Shown in pieces: positions 25,471 to 33,825 of a stretch of DNA of 64,000 nt. The notes under the pieces are model-generated. The model saw nothing but the letters and a program-made list of their open reading frames with translations, was not told the origin of the DNA and did not search any database. The position numbers were made by a program, and so were the translations under genes. Numbering within the stretch: the stretch's first letter is position 1; every line of letters begins with the position of its first letter. Source of the DNA: Flavobacteriaceae bacterium 3519-10 (GTDB lineage Bacteria; Bacteroidota; Bacteroidia; Flavobacteriales; Weeksellaceae); the NCBI GenBank assembly GCA_000023725.1, contig CP001673.1, positions 1,188,342-1,252,341 of the forward strand. The letters run 5' to 3'.

Positions 25471-27429
25471 ATGAAACGCTTCACAACATATACTGCAGAC
25501 AACTTCTTAGGTCTTGATCCCGTTTGGCGGCTTCTGATGCTGCTGCTGATCAGCGCTACGCTTTCCTGCAACAGTCCTGACAAAACTGCAGACGCACAAC
25601 AGTCAGAGCTGGAAAGTCAGCTGGAGGAGATTCACAAACTGGTCTATGCAGAACCGTCTCTGGCGCGGGACAGGTCGTTAAAAATTCTACAGTCGATTTC
25701 TCCCGGAACTGATATAAAGGCAGAGATTATCAGTCTTAAATACATCGGCTCATCCTATGCCGTTGAAACCCGTTATGCCGAAGCCATAAAATATTATAAG
25801 CGGGCACTCGAACTCGCGGAAAAAATCAACTTGTATTCGGAGACCGCCAATCTCAATAATAACCTCGGCACTATTTACAATGAGTTCGGGAATTACGGAG
25901 CGGCCTACATTTACTTTATCAAAGCGCTCGAAAACTATGAGCTGGCGGAAAATAAGGAAAAAAGGTCCGGTACCCTGAATAATATCGGTCTCACCTACCT
26001 TAGTCTCGGTAACCGCGAAAAAGCACTCGGTTATTTTTCAGGGGCGCTTAAGGCCAGCCAGTCCGGCAAAGACACGATTCTCACCGCGACCATCCTCAAC
26101 AATATCGCGCTCTGCAACTTCGCCGAAAAGAAAATCGCGTTGGGACTCGAAAATTTGAAGCGGTCTATTTCGCTGTCGGAGAAAACACGGAATGTTTACG
26201 GCCTTTGTGTGTCATATCAGATTCTGGGCAATATGTATCTGGACGAACAGAAAACGCAAAAAGCTTTCGAGGCCTATTCTACGAGCATCGGTATTGCAGA
26301 GCGGGCCCACCTGAACCATCTGCTTGCGGTTTCAAAGATTGGCCTCGCAAGGGTATTGCTCAGCCAAAACAAAACAGGAGAGGCCCTGCGGTACGCCGAG
26401 GAAGTAATGGCGGTATCCAACGAAAAAAACAGTCAGTCGCTCAAGGCAGATGCTCACCAGCTTCTTTCCGGGATTTATGAAAAGAACGGAAATCTGGAGT
26501 TGAGCCTTAAAGAATTCCGCGATTATGTGAAAATTAAAGAAGAGCTCAATAACACGACGGTCGTGAATCAGATTTATGATGTGGAAGTTGATTACCTCAA
26601 TCAACTCAACAAAATGCAGCAGCTGGAACTGGAGAAAAAGGAACTCGCGATCAGCAATAAGAATATATGGCTGTTCTTTCTTTCACTTATTTTTCTGATG
26701 ATATTCGGCGGTGCCTATCTTATTTACAGGAATTACCGGGGCAAACAGAAGGTAAAACTTCAGCAGACCATACTGGAACTCACCAAAAAGAAATCGAATG
26801 CCGCGCTGGAGGCTGAAATTGAAGAAAGGAAAAGGATAGGGAGGGAACTGCACGACAGTTTGGGGTATCTGCTTTCGCTCGCGGGCCTCAATGCAAGTGT
26901 GCTGCAGAAGCGGAAAGAGCTGCCTGAGGAAAAAAAGTCAGAACTGCTGAATTCGCTGATGGAGAGTATAAATGATGCTTTTGATGAAGTGCGTACCATT
27001 TCTCACAACCTCGCTCCGTCGCTGCTTTCGGAACAGGGGCTTAAAGGGGCGCTTAAGAACATATCCGATAAGGTGAACCAAAGCAACAGGCTGAAAATGA
27101 GCTTTGACACCTTTGGCCTTCATCATCAGTTGGATGAATTGGTAGAGAATGTGCTCTACCGCACCTTACAGGAAATTGTAAACAATACGATCAAGCACGC
27201 TGACGCCACCGAGCTGTTCGTGCAGATTGCGCAGGACAGGCATCAGATCACACTGATGGCCGAAGATAACGGGAAAGGGTTTGATACGGATTCGTTAAAG
27301 ACCAAAGCCAGTTTCGGGCTGTCGCATATCAAATCGTGGATTGAGAATCTGAACGGCAGCATCCATGTCGATTCAAAAATAAAAAGAGGAACCATTATAA
27401 GTATTTTAATTCCGGTTGAAAATGAATAA
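25471..27429 (+). CDS. TPR-containing lipoprotein histidine kinase (HisKA_3/NarX type)
   Basis: Sensor kinase of 652 aa. N-terminal lipoprotein-like signal (LLLISATLSCNS, Cys33), then 6-7 tetratricopeptide repeats (about 60-370; for example NNLGTIYNEFGNYGAAYIYFIKALENY), one membrane helix (about 395-415, IWLFFLSLIFLMIFGG), a coiled coil, HisKA_3 with GRELHDSLG and phosphoacceptor His461, and an HATPase domain (NNTIKHADATELFV, DNGKGFD, GLSHIKSW). The TPRs would be periplasmic. A near-match -7 box CATATTTG lies at 25438-25445. The end overlaps the response regulator by 8 bp. Confidence 0.88.
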   Translation: MKRFTTYTADNFLGLDPVWRLLMLLLISATLSCNSPDKTADAQQSELESQLEEIHKLVYAEPSLARDRSLKILQSISPGTDIKAEIISLKYIGSSYAVETRYAEAIKYYKRALELAEKINLYSETANLNNNLGTIYNEFGNYGAAYIYFIKALENYELAENKEKRSGTLNNIGLTYLSLGNREKALGYFSGALKASQSGKDTILTATILNNIALCNFAEKKIALGLENLKRSISLSEKTRNVYGLCVSYQILGNMYLDEQKTQKAFEAYSTSIGIAERAHLNHLLAVSKIGLARVLLSQNKTGEALRYAEEVMAVSNEKNSQSLKADAHQLLSGIYEKNGNLELSLKEFRDYVKIKEELNNTTVVNQIYDVEVDYLNQLNKMQQLELEKKELAISNKNIWLFFLSLIFLMIFGGAYLIYRNYRGKQKVKLQQTILELTKKKSNAALEAEIEERKRIGRELHDSLGYLLSLAGLNASVLQKRKELPEEKKSELLNSLMESINDAFDEVRTISHNLAPSLLSEQGLKGALKNISDKVNQSNRLKMSFDTFGLHHQLDELVENVLYRTLQEIVNNTIKHADATELFVQIAQDRHQITLMAEDNGKGFDTDSLKTKASFGLSHIKSWIENLNGSIHVDSKIKRGTIISILIPVENE

Positions 27430-28096
27430 GGCAAGCGACAAGATCAGGATCTTAATAGTAGATGACCATCAGCTGATGATCGAAGGACTGAAATCTCTTC
27501 TAGAAGATGAAGACAGTATTTCGTTTGTGGCCGGCGCAACAACGATGAAGGAAACCCTGGATTTCCTGGCAGAACATGAGATTGATGTTATTCTGATGGA
27601 TGTGAATATGCCGGATTCATCAGGGATAGAGATCACCAAAAAGGTCAGGGCGCTTTATCCTCACCCAAAAGTCATCGCGCTTACGATGCATGAGGACATC
27701 TCCATCATTTCTAAAATGATAAAAGCAGGAGCCTCTGGCTATGTTCTGAAAAGGACCAACATGCACGAGGTGATCGACGCACTCAAAACGGTTCATCAGA
27801 ACGGGAGGTATCTGAGTACCAGCGTGCAGAATGTTATTATGGACAACCTGATGCTGCCTGAAGACCTTATGGACGCGAAGGATGATAATAAACCTGTCCT
27901 CTCCGGCAGGGAACTCGAGGTGCTGAAGCTGATTGCAAAAGAGTTCAGCAACGAGCAGATCGGTGAACAGCTGTTTATCAGTGAGCGCACCGTAGAGGCG
28001 CACCGCAGGAATATTTTCATGAAAACGAAAACAAAATCCATTGTCGGACTGATAAAATATGCGATAACGGAAGGGATTGTGTCGATTGACGGATGA
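27422..28096 (+). CDS. NarL/FixJ-type response regulator
   Basis: Regulator of 224 aa paired with the TPR kinase. The receiver domain has VDDH (13-16), phosphoacceptor Asp60 (ILMDVNMPDSSG) and the conserved Thr/Lys positions (ALTMHE, YVLKR). The LuxR-type helix-turn-helix (about 155-220) has LSGRELEVLKLIAKEFSNEQIG and ISERTVEAHRRNIF. ATG at 27422 is chosen over a TTG two codons earlier. Overlap with the kinase suggests coupled translation. Targets are unknown. Confidence 0.9.
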   Translation: MNKASDKIRILIVDDHQLMIEGLKSLLEDEDSISFVAGATTMKETLDFLAEHEIDVILMDVNMPDSSGIEITKKVRALYPHPKVIALTMHEDISIISKMIKAGASGYVLKRTNMHEVIDALKTVHQNGRYLSTSVQNVIMDNLMLPEDLMDAKDDNKPVLSGRELEVLKLIAKEFSNEQIGEQLFISERTVEAHRRNIFMKTKTKSIVGLIKYAITEGIVSIDG

Positions 28097-28300
28097 AGGA
28101 ATCCGGAGCCGGAACGTGAGGCAAAGTGCGCACGAAATTTCAAAAAAATTAGATCATAAAGCAGCCAAATGGAATTATTGCATACATAATTTCGCAGGTC
28201 AGACTTTTGGTTATATTTACGGATTCAGTTATTACCCTAATCTAAAACTCAGAACCCAACTGATTATTTAAAAATTTAAAAACAATTACCTCTTTACTTT

Positions 28301-28930
28301 ATGAAATCAACATTTACTTTTCTTTTTATTTTCGCGATCATTTTCGCTTATTCCCAGAAATTTCAGTCAGCTACCCTAGAGTTAGCGAATGGCCAACAGA
28401 AAACAGGATTGGTGAATGCCAAGAGCCTTTCTGCCAAGCAGATAAAATTTAAAACAGATGAAAATGCCAAAGAGGAGACCATACCGAATTCATCGTTGAA
28501 ATCCATCATTTTCATGTCTGATCATAAAAGCTATCAGTTGGATTATCTCACCTTTTATACGACCGCCAAAAGAAAGCAGACCGAATCAAACTGGATGCTG
28601 AAACTGGTTTCAGGATATTATAACCTCTACACCGTTGCAGATTATTCCTTCGATAAAAAAGGGAATTTAAAGCTTTCAACCCATTATTTGGTGGGCTCCA
28701 CCTTACCGGAGTTTTATTATTTCATTAAAAAACACGATCAGAATACCGGAGATTTTTTCGCGGTTCAAAGTCCGTCACCTACCTATTTTGGCCTGCATAA
28801 AATACTGCAGGAAAATGTCGGCAGATTCATGGCCGATGACAAGAACCTCCTTGCAAAAGTGGAAAGTAAAAAATACTCTACAAAAAATATTGAGCAGATT
28901 GTAACTGATTATAATAACACTAAAAAGTAG
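28301..28930 (+). CDS. Secreted protein of unknown function
   Basis: Product of 209 aa with a clear signal peptide (1-18, FAIIFAYSQ) and a mature part rich in Lys, Tyr and Phe, with beta-strand patterns near its start (SATLELANGQQKTGLV, KQIKFKTDENAKEETIPNSSLKSI) like those of other Bacteroidota envelope hypotheticals. No membrane helix, lipobox or sorting domain. It stands alone, 205 bp after the response regulator. I do not recognise a named family. Confidence 0.6.
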   Translation: MKSTFTFLFIFAIIFAYSQKFQSATLELANGQQKTGLVNAKSLSAKQIKFKTDENAKEETIPNSSLKSIIFMSDHKSYQLDYLTFYTTAKRKQTESNWMLKLVSGYYNLYTVADYSFDKKGNLKLSTHYLVGSTLPEFYYFIKKHDQNTGDFFAVQSPSPTYFGLHKILQENVGRFMADDKNLLAKVESKKYSTKNIEQIVTDYNNTKK

Positions 28931-29182
28931 TTGTAGACGGCCACACAGCGCAGTTTAATGCCGAAGAAACTTATACTTTGCGTTTCGGATAACTTAATTA
29001 AATTCATCTAAATCCTTAATTCTTCCGCAAGCACTTATGTAAACGGACAGGGATTATTTGAAATAGAATAAGCGGATAATCCTGTCATTAATGTGACAAA
29101 AACGAATGGAGTTTTGGAAATACAGTAATTATGATAGGAATGAATAATTTTGGCTCAAAGCCAGGAGACTTTGTAGCGGGAG
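28931..29182. other. Intergenic region, possibly with decayed coding sequence
   Basis: No complete gene. Short open stretches look protein-like: about 20 codons from 28933 ending in TYTLRFG-stop, then pieces ending GLFEIE-stop and GVLEIQ-stop near 29070 and 29128. These may be leftovers of a broken gene at the edge of the accessory segment. Two small hairpins follow at 29152-29162 (GGCT/AGCC) and 29176-29187 (GCGGG/CCCGC). Confidence 0.3.
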
Positions 29183-29213
29183 CCCGCCAGCAGAAATGCC
29201 CAAGCGTTAGATG
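29183..29213 (+). repeat. Cassette-boundary repeat, copy A (ends CGTTAG)
   Basis: A 31-base element starting CCCGCCAGCAGAAATGCC and ending AAGCGTTAGATG. It matches copy B (30842-30872) at 26 of 31 positions. It sits just in front of an AT-rich orphan gene. See the finding on cassette-like structure. Confidence 0.65.
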
Positions 29214-29256
29214 CAATTTTCTACACTTGATATGTCCAACAAATTATACTATTGAA

Positions 29257-30747
29257 ATGAAGTTTAAACTTTTATTATTATTATCATTATTATTTACACT
29301 TTTTATATCATGTAATAGAGATGACACAAGTAGTGATATTGAAAATTCAATAGAATTGTCTATTTCAACTTTTACTGCAACTTCAGTTACTTTGAATTAT
29401 AGTATTAAAAACATTTCTGGTGATAAGTATTTGATATATAGTAAATCTGAAAGTTTTGATATACTTAATTATGAACAAAAAATTCTTTTAAATAATTCGA
29501 ACAATATTCAAATTAATGATTTAACACCGAATACTAAATACTTTTTTAAGATTGCATATAGTGAAAATAACAGTTTTACATATAGTAATGTCGTTTCAGC
29601 AATAACAAAGGAAGTTTCGTTTTTAAAAATCTTAGATAAAGATATAGGACTTATTCCTGACAGTGGAAGTTTTATATATTTAATGGACAGTGAATTGGAT
29701 GAATCAAAATCCTTTTTATTTTTATTAACCAGACAAATTAAGCAATATGGAGATGTAAAAAAAATAACATTACATAAAGTAGACTTAAACGGGAATTTAA
29801 TCTGGAGTAAATTAATCCAGGATTCCCCTTCGCCCTATACTTACGAAATACAACTTCTTTCAGATGGTAATATAGCAGTTCTTACTGGAAAATCTAATCA
29901 AAAATCGACCATTGTAACCAAGTTAAACCCCATAAACGGGAGCATCATATGGCAAAAAGAATATCCTGTAATAGATTTAAACGGGATGCAAGGTAATTTT
30001 ATGCTGGCTTACAGATATCAAAATAATTTAATGAAAATACTCACATCCGGTGGAGCTGAACTTGAAGAATTATGGCTAAATAATGATGGGGCAGTCATAT
30101 CTCACAAAACTATCAAAGCAAATAATATTGTAATTAATAAAGCAACTTATTCAGAAGATGGTGATCTTCTTGATATTTTTAAGGGCGACAAAATCCCTAG
30201 TGACGGTTCCGCTACTTTTGACGGATTAATCCAAAAATTTAGTATTACTGATGGTATAGCTACTAAATTATGGTCAAGATATTATGGTGATGATGGTGGT
30301 GATGATTTGTTTGAAAATTACGTATTAAAAAACAATAATATTTATATTCAAGGATATTATGGTGGAACAAGCGGTTTTGATGATCCTAAGAAATGGATAT
30401 TAAAATTAGACATGAATGGAGAAATTTTATGGCAAAACAAACAATCTTCACGAAAAGATTTTATATATCAAGGAACAGATATTAAAGTAAATGAAAATAA
30501 TGAACTGTTTTGTTTGACGCATGAAATTTATTATCCAAATTATAATGCCTACGACTATACCACGTTAACAAAATTTGACAGCAATGGTAATTTGATTTGG
30601 ATGTGGAAAAGTGCTGAAGATTTTAATACTGAAAGATTTTCATCAAATAAAGTTTTTGAAACTAACATAAATGAATTTATCATTACAGGAAAAAAATCAG
30701 GGGGCGTGGGAAGTATTTGGATTAAAAAAATAAAAGTAAACGAATAA
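29257..30747 (+). CDS. AT-rich orphan lipoprotein with Fn3-like and beta-propeller-like domains
   Basis: Lipoprotein of 496 aa. The start at 29257 gives a proper lipoprotein signal (MKFKLLLLLSLLFTLFISC, Cys19); the longer frame from 29131 runs through the boundary repeat and is not credible. A fibronectin-III-like domain (about 30-115) is followed by repeated W-containing blades (GNLIWSKLI, GSIIWQKEYP, GEILWQNKQ, GNLIWMWKS), as in PQQ-like beta-propellers. Base composition is clearly more AT-rich than neighbouring core genes and codons favour A/T endings, suggesting recent acquisition. It is bounded on both sides by the CGTTAG repeats. Function unknown. Confidence 0.75.
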   Translation: MKFKLLLLLSLLFTLFISCNRDDTSSDIENSIELSISTFTATSVTLNYSIKNISGDKYLIYSKSESFDILNYEQKILLNNSNNIQINDLTPNTKYFFKIAYSENNSFTYSNVVSAITKEVSFLKILDKDIGLIPDSGSFIYLMDSELDESKSFLFLLTRQIKQYGDVKKITLHKVDLNGNLIWSKLIQDSPSPYTYEIQLLSDGNIAVLTGKSNQKSTIVTKLNPINGSIIWQKEYPVIDLNGMQGNFMLAYRYQNNLMKILTSGGAELEELWLNNDGAVISHKTIKANNIVINKATYSEDGDLLDIFKGDKIPSDGSATFDGLIQKFSITDGIATKLWSRYYGDDGGDDLFENYVLKNNNIYIQGYYGGTSGFDDPKKWILKLDMNGEILWQNKQSSRKDFIYQGTDIKVNENNELFCLTHEIYYPNYNAYDYTTLTKFDSNGNLIWMWKSAEDFNTERFSSNKVFETNINEFIITGKKSGGVGSIWIKKIKVNE

Positions 30748-30750
30748 AAA

Positions 30751-30872
30751 CTACAGCTAATAAGCTATTTCTATTAGCGGCGTTGAAATTTACTGCACGA
30801 AGATTTCGCCAGTGTGCATTTTGTTATAATTTATAATAATCCCCGCCAACAGAAATACCCAACCGTTAGCAG
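30751..30872 (+). repeat. Cassette-boundary repeat, copy B (full unit)
   Basis: A 122-base module between two AT-rich genes. Its left part (30751-30780) begins CTACAGCTAATAAGCTATTT and forms a hairpin GCTAATA/TATTAGC at 30756-30778. The middle is AT-rich (TTATAATTTATAATAAT). The right part (30842-30872) begins CCCGCCAACAGAAATACCC and ends CCGTTAGCAG. The left part matches copy C at 28 of 30 bases and the right part matches copy A at 26 of 31. Confidence 0.7.
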
Positions 30873-30908
30873 AAAGTGTATCGAGACTGCTAATTAAACG
30901 AGATTATT

Positions 30909-31376
30909 ATGGAAGAAAATATTGTTGAATTTTGGATAAATTCTGACTCTCAACTATCTAAAATTTTGACGGATATTGAATCTGAAACAGAAGTTTTGGA
31001 AAGCCAAGCTGACAAAGCTTTTCATAAAGTCGCTGAAGAATATAATCTTCCTAAGATGCCAAATGATATTGATTATGACGACGAAAATTATGACGATGAA
31101 ATAAAGTCTGTTTATGAAGTTTTGGGGCTTATTAAATATGCTTATCCAGACGAAGATCCTAGAGGAAATGTTATGCTTGCACTTACGTGCGTAAAAGACA
31201 ATATTCCATTCGACATTGAAAACGTTCTTTCAGAAGCAGAAAAACAAGAAATTGATACAAGTCAAATTTCTGGTATCTGTTACACTGGCACAAACTATAA
31301 CGTAGAAATAAAATTTATTATTAATGGTGAAAATTGGGCAGATTCAAATTGCAACTTATTCTTAAAAATTGTTTAA
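30909..31376 (+). CDS. Acidic AT-rich orphan protein, unknown function
   Basis: Product of 155 aa, strongly acidic (for example DIDYDDENYDDEIKSVYEV), soluble, no signal peptide. It starts 36 bp after a CGTTAG repeat and is followed 8 bp after its stop by the left half of another copy, so it fills one cassette-like unit by itself. Base composition is as AT-rich as the gene before it. No family recognised; such lone acidic proteins can be immunity proteins or inhibitors, but nothing here proves that. Confidence 0.6.
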   Translation: MEENIVEFWINSDSQLSKILTDIESETEVLESQADKAFHKVAEEYNLPKMPNDIDYDDENYDDEIKSVYEVLGLIKYAYPDEDPRGNVMLALTCVKDNIPFDIENVLSEAEKQEIDTSQISGICYTGTNYNVEIKFIINGENWADSNCNLFLKIV

Positions 31377-31384
31377 AAAAACAC

Positions 31385-31512
31385 CTACAGCTAATAAGCT
31401 ATTTCCATTAGTGGGTCGGAAGTTTACAACATAAAAATTTTCGCGAGTTGTTCATTTTATTATAATTTACCATAAACAGTGATCAAGTGCCCTGCCGACA
31501 GAGGTACTCCTG
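31385..31512 (+). repeat. Cassette-boundary repeat, copy C (right half decayed)
   Basis: The left part (31385-31414) matches copy B at 28 of 30 bases, and the AT-rich centre (TTATTATAATTTACCATAA) is also kept. The right part (31489-31512, starting CCCTGCCGACAGAGGTAC) is only loosely related and has lost CGTTAG. It marks the right end of the cassette-like run, just before the broken mepB. Confidence 0.6.
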
Positions 31513-31540
31513 GCACCTTTCCACCAAAAAACAATCTTAT

Positions 31541-32046
31541 ATGATTGAAGCCCATACGCCTCGGGTATTGAAGAAAATTCAGAAATTTTTCCTTGAAAAT
31601 TTTAATCTAAGCCTCCGGAATGTAGAACAGGAAACCGAAACAGTGCATATTGTGCGTACAAATTTGCCCTGAATGACCGGGTTGTGATTTTCAGAAAAGC
31701 CAAAATCACTCCGGCTAAAAACGGTCAGTTTGTTACGTGTTGGAAACGGAACGGGGAGGGAATAACCCAGCCATTTGAATCGTCGGACGACTTTGAGTTT
31801 TTAATGATCGCTGTGGAGTCAGGCAACCGCAGCGGCGTATTTATTTTTCCGAAAAAGGTGCTCGAGGCACAAAAAATAGTAATGAATGAGTTGAGCCGTG
31901 GAAAGCGCGGCATCAGAGTGTATCCATCGTGGGATACTACTGCCAGCCGCCAAGCTGATAAAACACAGAAATGGCAGCTTGAGCATTTTTTCGAAACCCC
32001 CATCGGGAAAAGCGTCACTGTTAGTGAAAGAGATCTGTTTAGTTAA
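31541..32046 (+). pseudogene. mepB: MepB-family gene broken by a one-base deletion
   Basis: Two frames together give a complete MepB-type protein of about 168 aa. The first (from ATG 31541) carries the N-terminus up to RNVEQETETVH and stops at 31672. In another frame the expected continuation reads YCAYKFALNDRVVIFRKAKITP and goes on through GQFVTCWKRNGEG, KRGIRVYPSWD and KTQKWQLEHFFE to 32046. The frames join if one base is restored near 31645-31655 (GTGCATATTG). MepB is the small third gene of the S. aureus mepRAB efflux locus; its role is unclear. It may be a true pseudogene or a sequencing error. Confidence 0.8.
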
Positions 32047-32117
32047 ATGCATCGCCGCCTGCGTTCATTTAAAATGATAAACAACCTGCCTGCAATCATT
32101 AAAAAAAACATACACGT

Positions 32118-32861
32118 ATGGAATTTTCACCTTTCAACCCTATTGTGAAACTTTGTCTTCAGGGCATGGAGATGGAAGAAAACGGCAAACCCGAAGAAGC
32201 ACGAAGGTTATTTACCCAAAGTTGGGATGAAGCGACAAATGATTTTGAAAAATTTCTTGCCGCGCATTATGTGGCGCGACATCAGCACAACGTGGCCGAC
32301 CGCTTAAAATGGCTCGAAACGGGTTTGCATTTTGCATTAAAGGTAAACAGTCCGGCGGCGGACAGCGCCCTGCCTTCGCTTTATCTGACTATAAGCAGGT
32401 GTTACGAAGAGTTAGGCGATGCTGAAAAGGCGAAATCGTATTCCGGGTTAGCCAATCTGTCTGCAAATAATCTCACGGATAACGGCCCCTTTTATCACGG
32501 TACAAAAGCGGATTTACAGACTGGCGATGTACTCACCGCCGGCGGAGGTTCCAATTACAAAGCCGAACTGAAAATGAACCACATTTATTTTACAGCTTTG
32601 GTGGATGGTGCCGCACTGGCTGCTGCATTGGCAAAAGGCGACGGAAATGAAAGGGTTTATATTGTGGAGCCCACCGGAAATTTTGAAAATGACCCAAACC
32701 TAACCGACCGAAAATTTCCGGGTAATCCCTCGCGTTCATACCGTTCCGAGGCACCGCTCAAAATTGTCGGAGAAGTAAAGGGATGGGCGGCACAAACCCC
32801 TCAAGCAATTCAGAAATTCCGTGAGAAGTTGGAGAATAACAGGGGGGAAATAATCAATTAA
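32118..32861 (+). CDS. arr: Rifampin ADP-ribosyltransferase (Arr) with N-terminal TPR-like extension
   Basis: Predicted enzyme of 247 aa that inactivates rifamycins by ADP-ribosylation using NAD+. The C-terminal part (about 120-240) is a complete Arr domain: FYHGT with His127, HIYFTA with Tyr157, and Asp192 in NDPNLTD. The spacing of 30 and 35 residues equals that of the known His19-Tyr49-Asp84 triad of M. smegmatis Arr. KFPGNPSRSYRS and KIVGEV are also typical. The first 115 residues are helical with TPR character (GKPEEARRLFTQSWDEA, LPSLYLTISRCYEELGDAEKA), absent from the mycobacterial enzyme. It adjoins the cassette-like segment and the broken mepB. Confidence 0.88.
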   Translation: MEFSPFNPIVKLCLQGMEMEENGKPEEARRLFTQSWDEATNDFEKFLAAHYVARHQHNVADRLKWLETGLHFALKVNSPAADSALPSLYLTISRCYEELGDAEKAKSYSGLANLSANNLTDNGPFYHGTKADLQTGDVLTAGGGSNYKAELKMNHIYFTALVDGAALAAALAKGDGNERVYIVEPTGNFENDPNLTDRKFPGNPSRSYRSEAPLKIVGEVKGWAAQTPQAIQKFREKLENNRGEIIN

Positions 32862-33016
32862 AGATTTAAATTTGAAAAATTCATATTTCTGCATTTGATG
32901 CATCACGAAACAGCCAGTAGAGCTGCCCCCGGAACAATATTGACTCGTAGTCTAAAAAAGAGTCGCCATTAAAACAGAGTTTAGGCGGCAAAATATTCCA
33001 AAAAGGTATTTAAATT

Positions 33017-33790
33017 TTAAAGTTTATCGCTCACCAGATTTTTGAGGTGGTTTATCTCTTCGATCAGATTCAGGAACATCTCTTTGGTATTCAGGTTTTC
33101 AACCCATTCCGGGCTGATTTCTTTGGTGTTGATGCTGCTCGCAAATTCCCAGATTTCCAATACTTCAGACCACGGGATCTCGTAAGGTTCGTAAAAAGTG
33201 TTGTCGGAACTGATCAACGTGCCGTTCTTATTCTGCTTGGCGTACCTTTTATAAACAATGCCTTCGCGCGTGATGAAAAGATAGGTCTTTCCTTTTTTTA
33301 AATCCTCTCGGCGTTCCACATATTTTCCCACGATAAAGGTGCCGTCGCTGTAAGGCGGCATCGAATCTCCGCCCGCCGGAAAAGCCCGGTATTTGCCGTT
33401 TCTGAGGAAAGGGAGCGAGAGGGTCTGCAGACTTTCGATATAATCAGGATCCGTATAGCCCGTAAGATAGCCCATTGAAGCTTTCTGCGTAACGATTTCA
33501 ATTTTATTTTCGCCCTGCTCATCCACGATGATGGGAAGCACAATTCTGTTGTTCGGAAGCGCGGCAATATTGTCCAGCGGGTACTTCCGGATGTCTACGG
33601 TGAGCAGCAGATCAATGCTGATGTTGAAGAACCTCGCAATGCGCACCAGTATTTCAATGGGCGGTTCAGAGCTGCCGTCTTCATATTTCACATACCGGCC
33701 GCGTGTTATTTTTAAGCTGTCTGCCGTCTTCTGTTGGGAGATGGCCAGCCGGTCTCTCAGAACCCGCATGTTATCTGATAAAATTGACAT
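33017..33790 (-). CDS. XRE-type repressor with S24 (LexA-like) self-cleavage domain
   Basis: Repressor of 257 aa, divergent from dinB. The helix-turn-helix lies at about 7-65 (ISQQKTADSLKITRGRYVKYEDGS), then a linker and a LexA/CI-type peptidase domain with nucleophile Ser143 (GGDSMPPYSDG) and general-base Lys181 (GIVYKRY). In relatives the cleaved bond is Ala-Gly; here the matching spot KASMGYL has Met106-Gly107. A C-terminal helical tail follows. It is likely to repress itself and the dinB-dnaE operon and to be cleaved on DNA damage; this follows from family and layout. Two similar operator-like sequences lie in the 61-bp intergenic region. Confidence 0.85.
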   Translation of the reverse strand: MSILSDNMRVLRDRLAISQQKTADSLKITRGRYVKYEDGSSEPPIEILVRIARFFNISIDLLLTVDIRKYPLDNIAALPNNRIVLPIIVDEQGENKIEIVTQKASMGYLTGYTDPDYIESLQTLSLPFLRNGKYRAFPAGGDSMPPYSDGTFIVGKYVERREDLKKGKTYLFITREGIVYKRYAKQNKNGTLISSDNTFYEPYEIPWSEVLEIWEFASSINTKEISPEWVENLNTKEMFLNLIEEINHLKNLVSDKL

Positions 33791-33791
33791 T

Positions 33792-33806
33792 GTTATAGAT
33801 TATAAC
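33792..33806. promoter_or_regulatory. Operator-like palindrome 1 (repressor side)
   Basis: GTTATA-GAT-TATAAC is a perfect 6-3-6 inverted repeat, one base upstream of the repressor start codon and next to its -7 box. It fits an autoregulatory operator for the XRE-S24 protein. Confidence 0.5.
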
Positions 33807-33808
33807 TA

Positions 33809-33816
33809 CAAATATA
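33809..33816 (-). promoter_or_regulatory. -7 box of the S24 repressor gene
   Basis: Minus strand TATATTTG is an exact match to TAnnTTTG, 18 bp before the repressor ATG. It lies between the two operator-like sequences. Confidence 0.5.
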
Positions 33817-33825
33817 CTTAAAATT

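Noticed and set aside
29131-31512. A complete integron
   Set aside because: No integrase gene or attI was seen anywhere in the window; only the cassette-like boundaries are supported.
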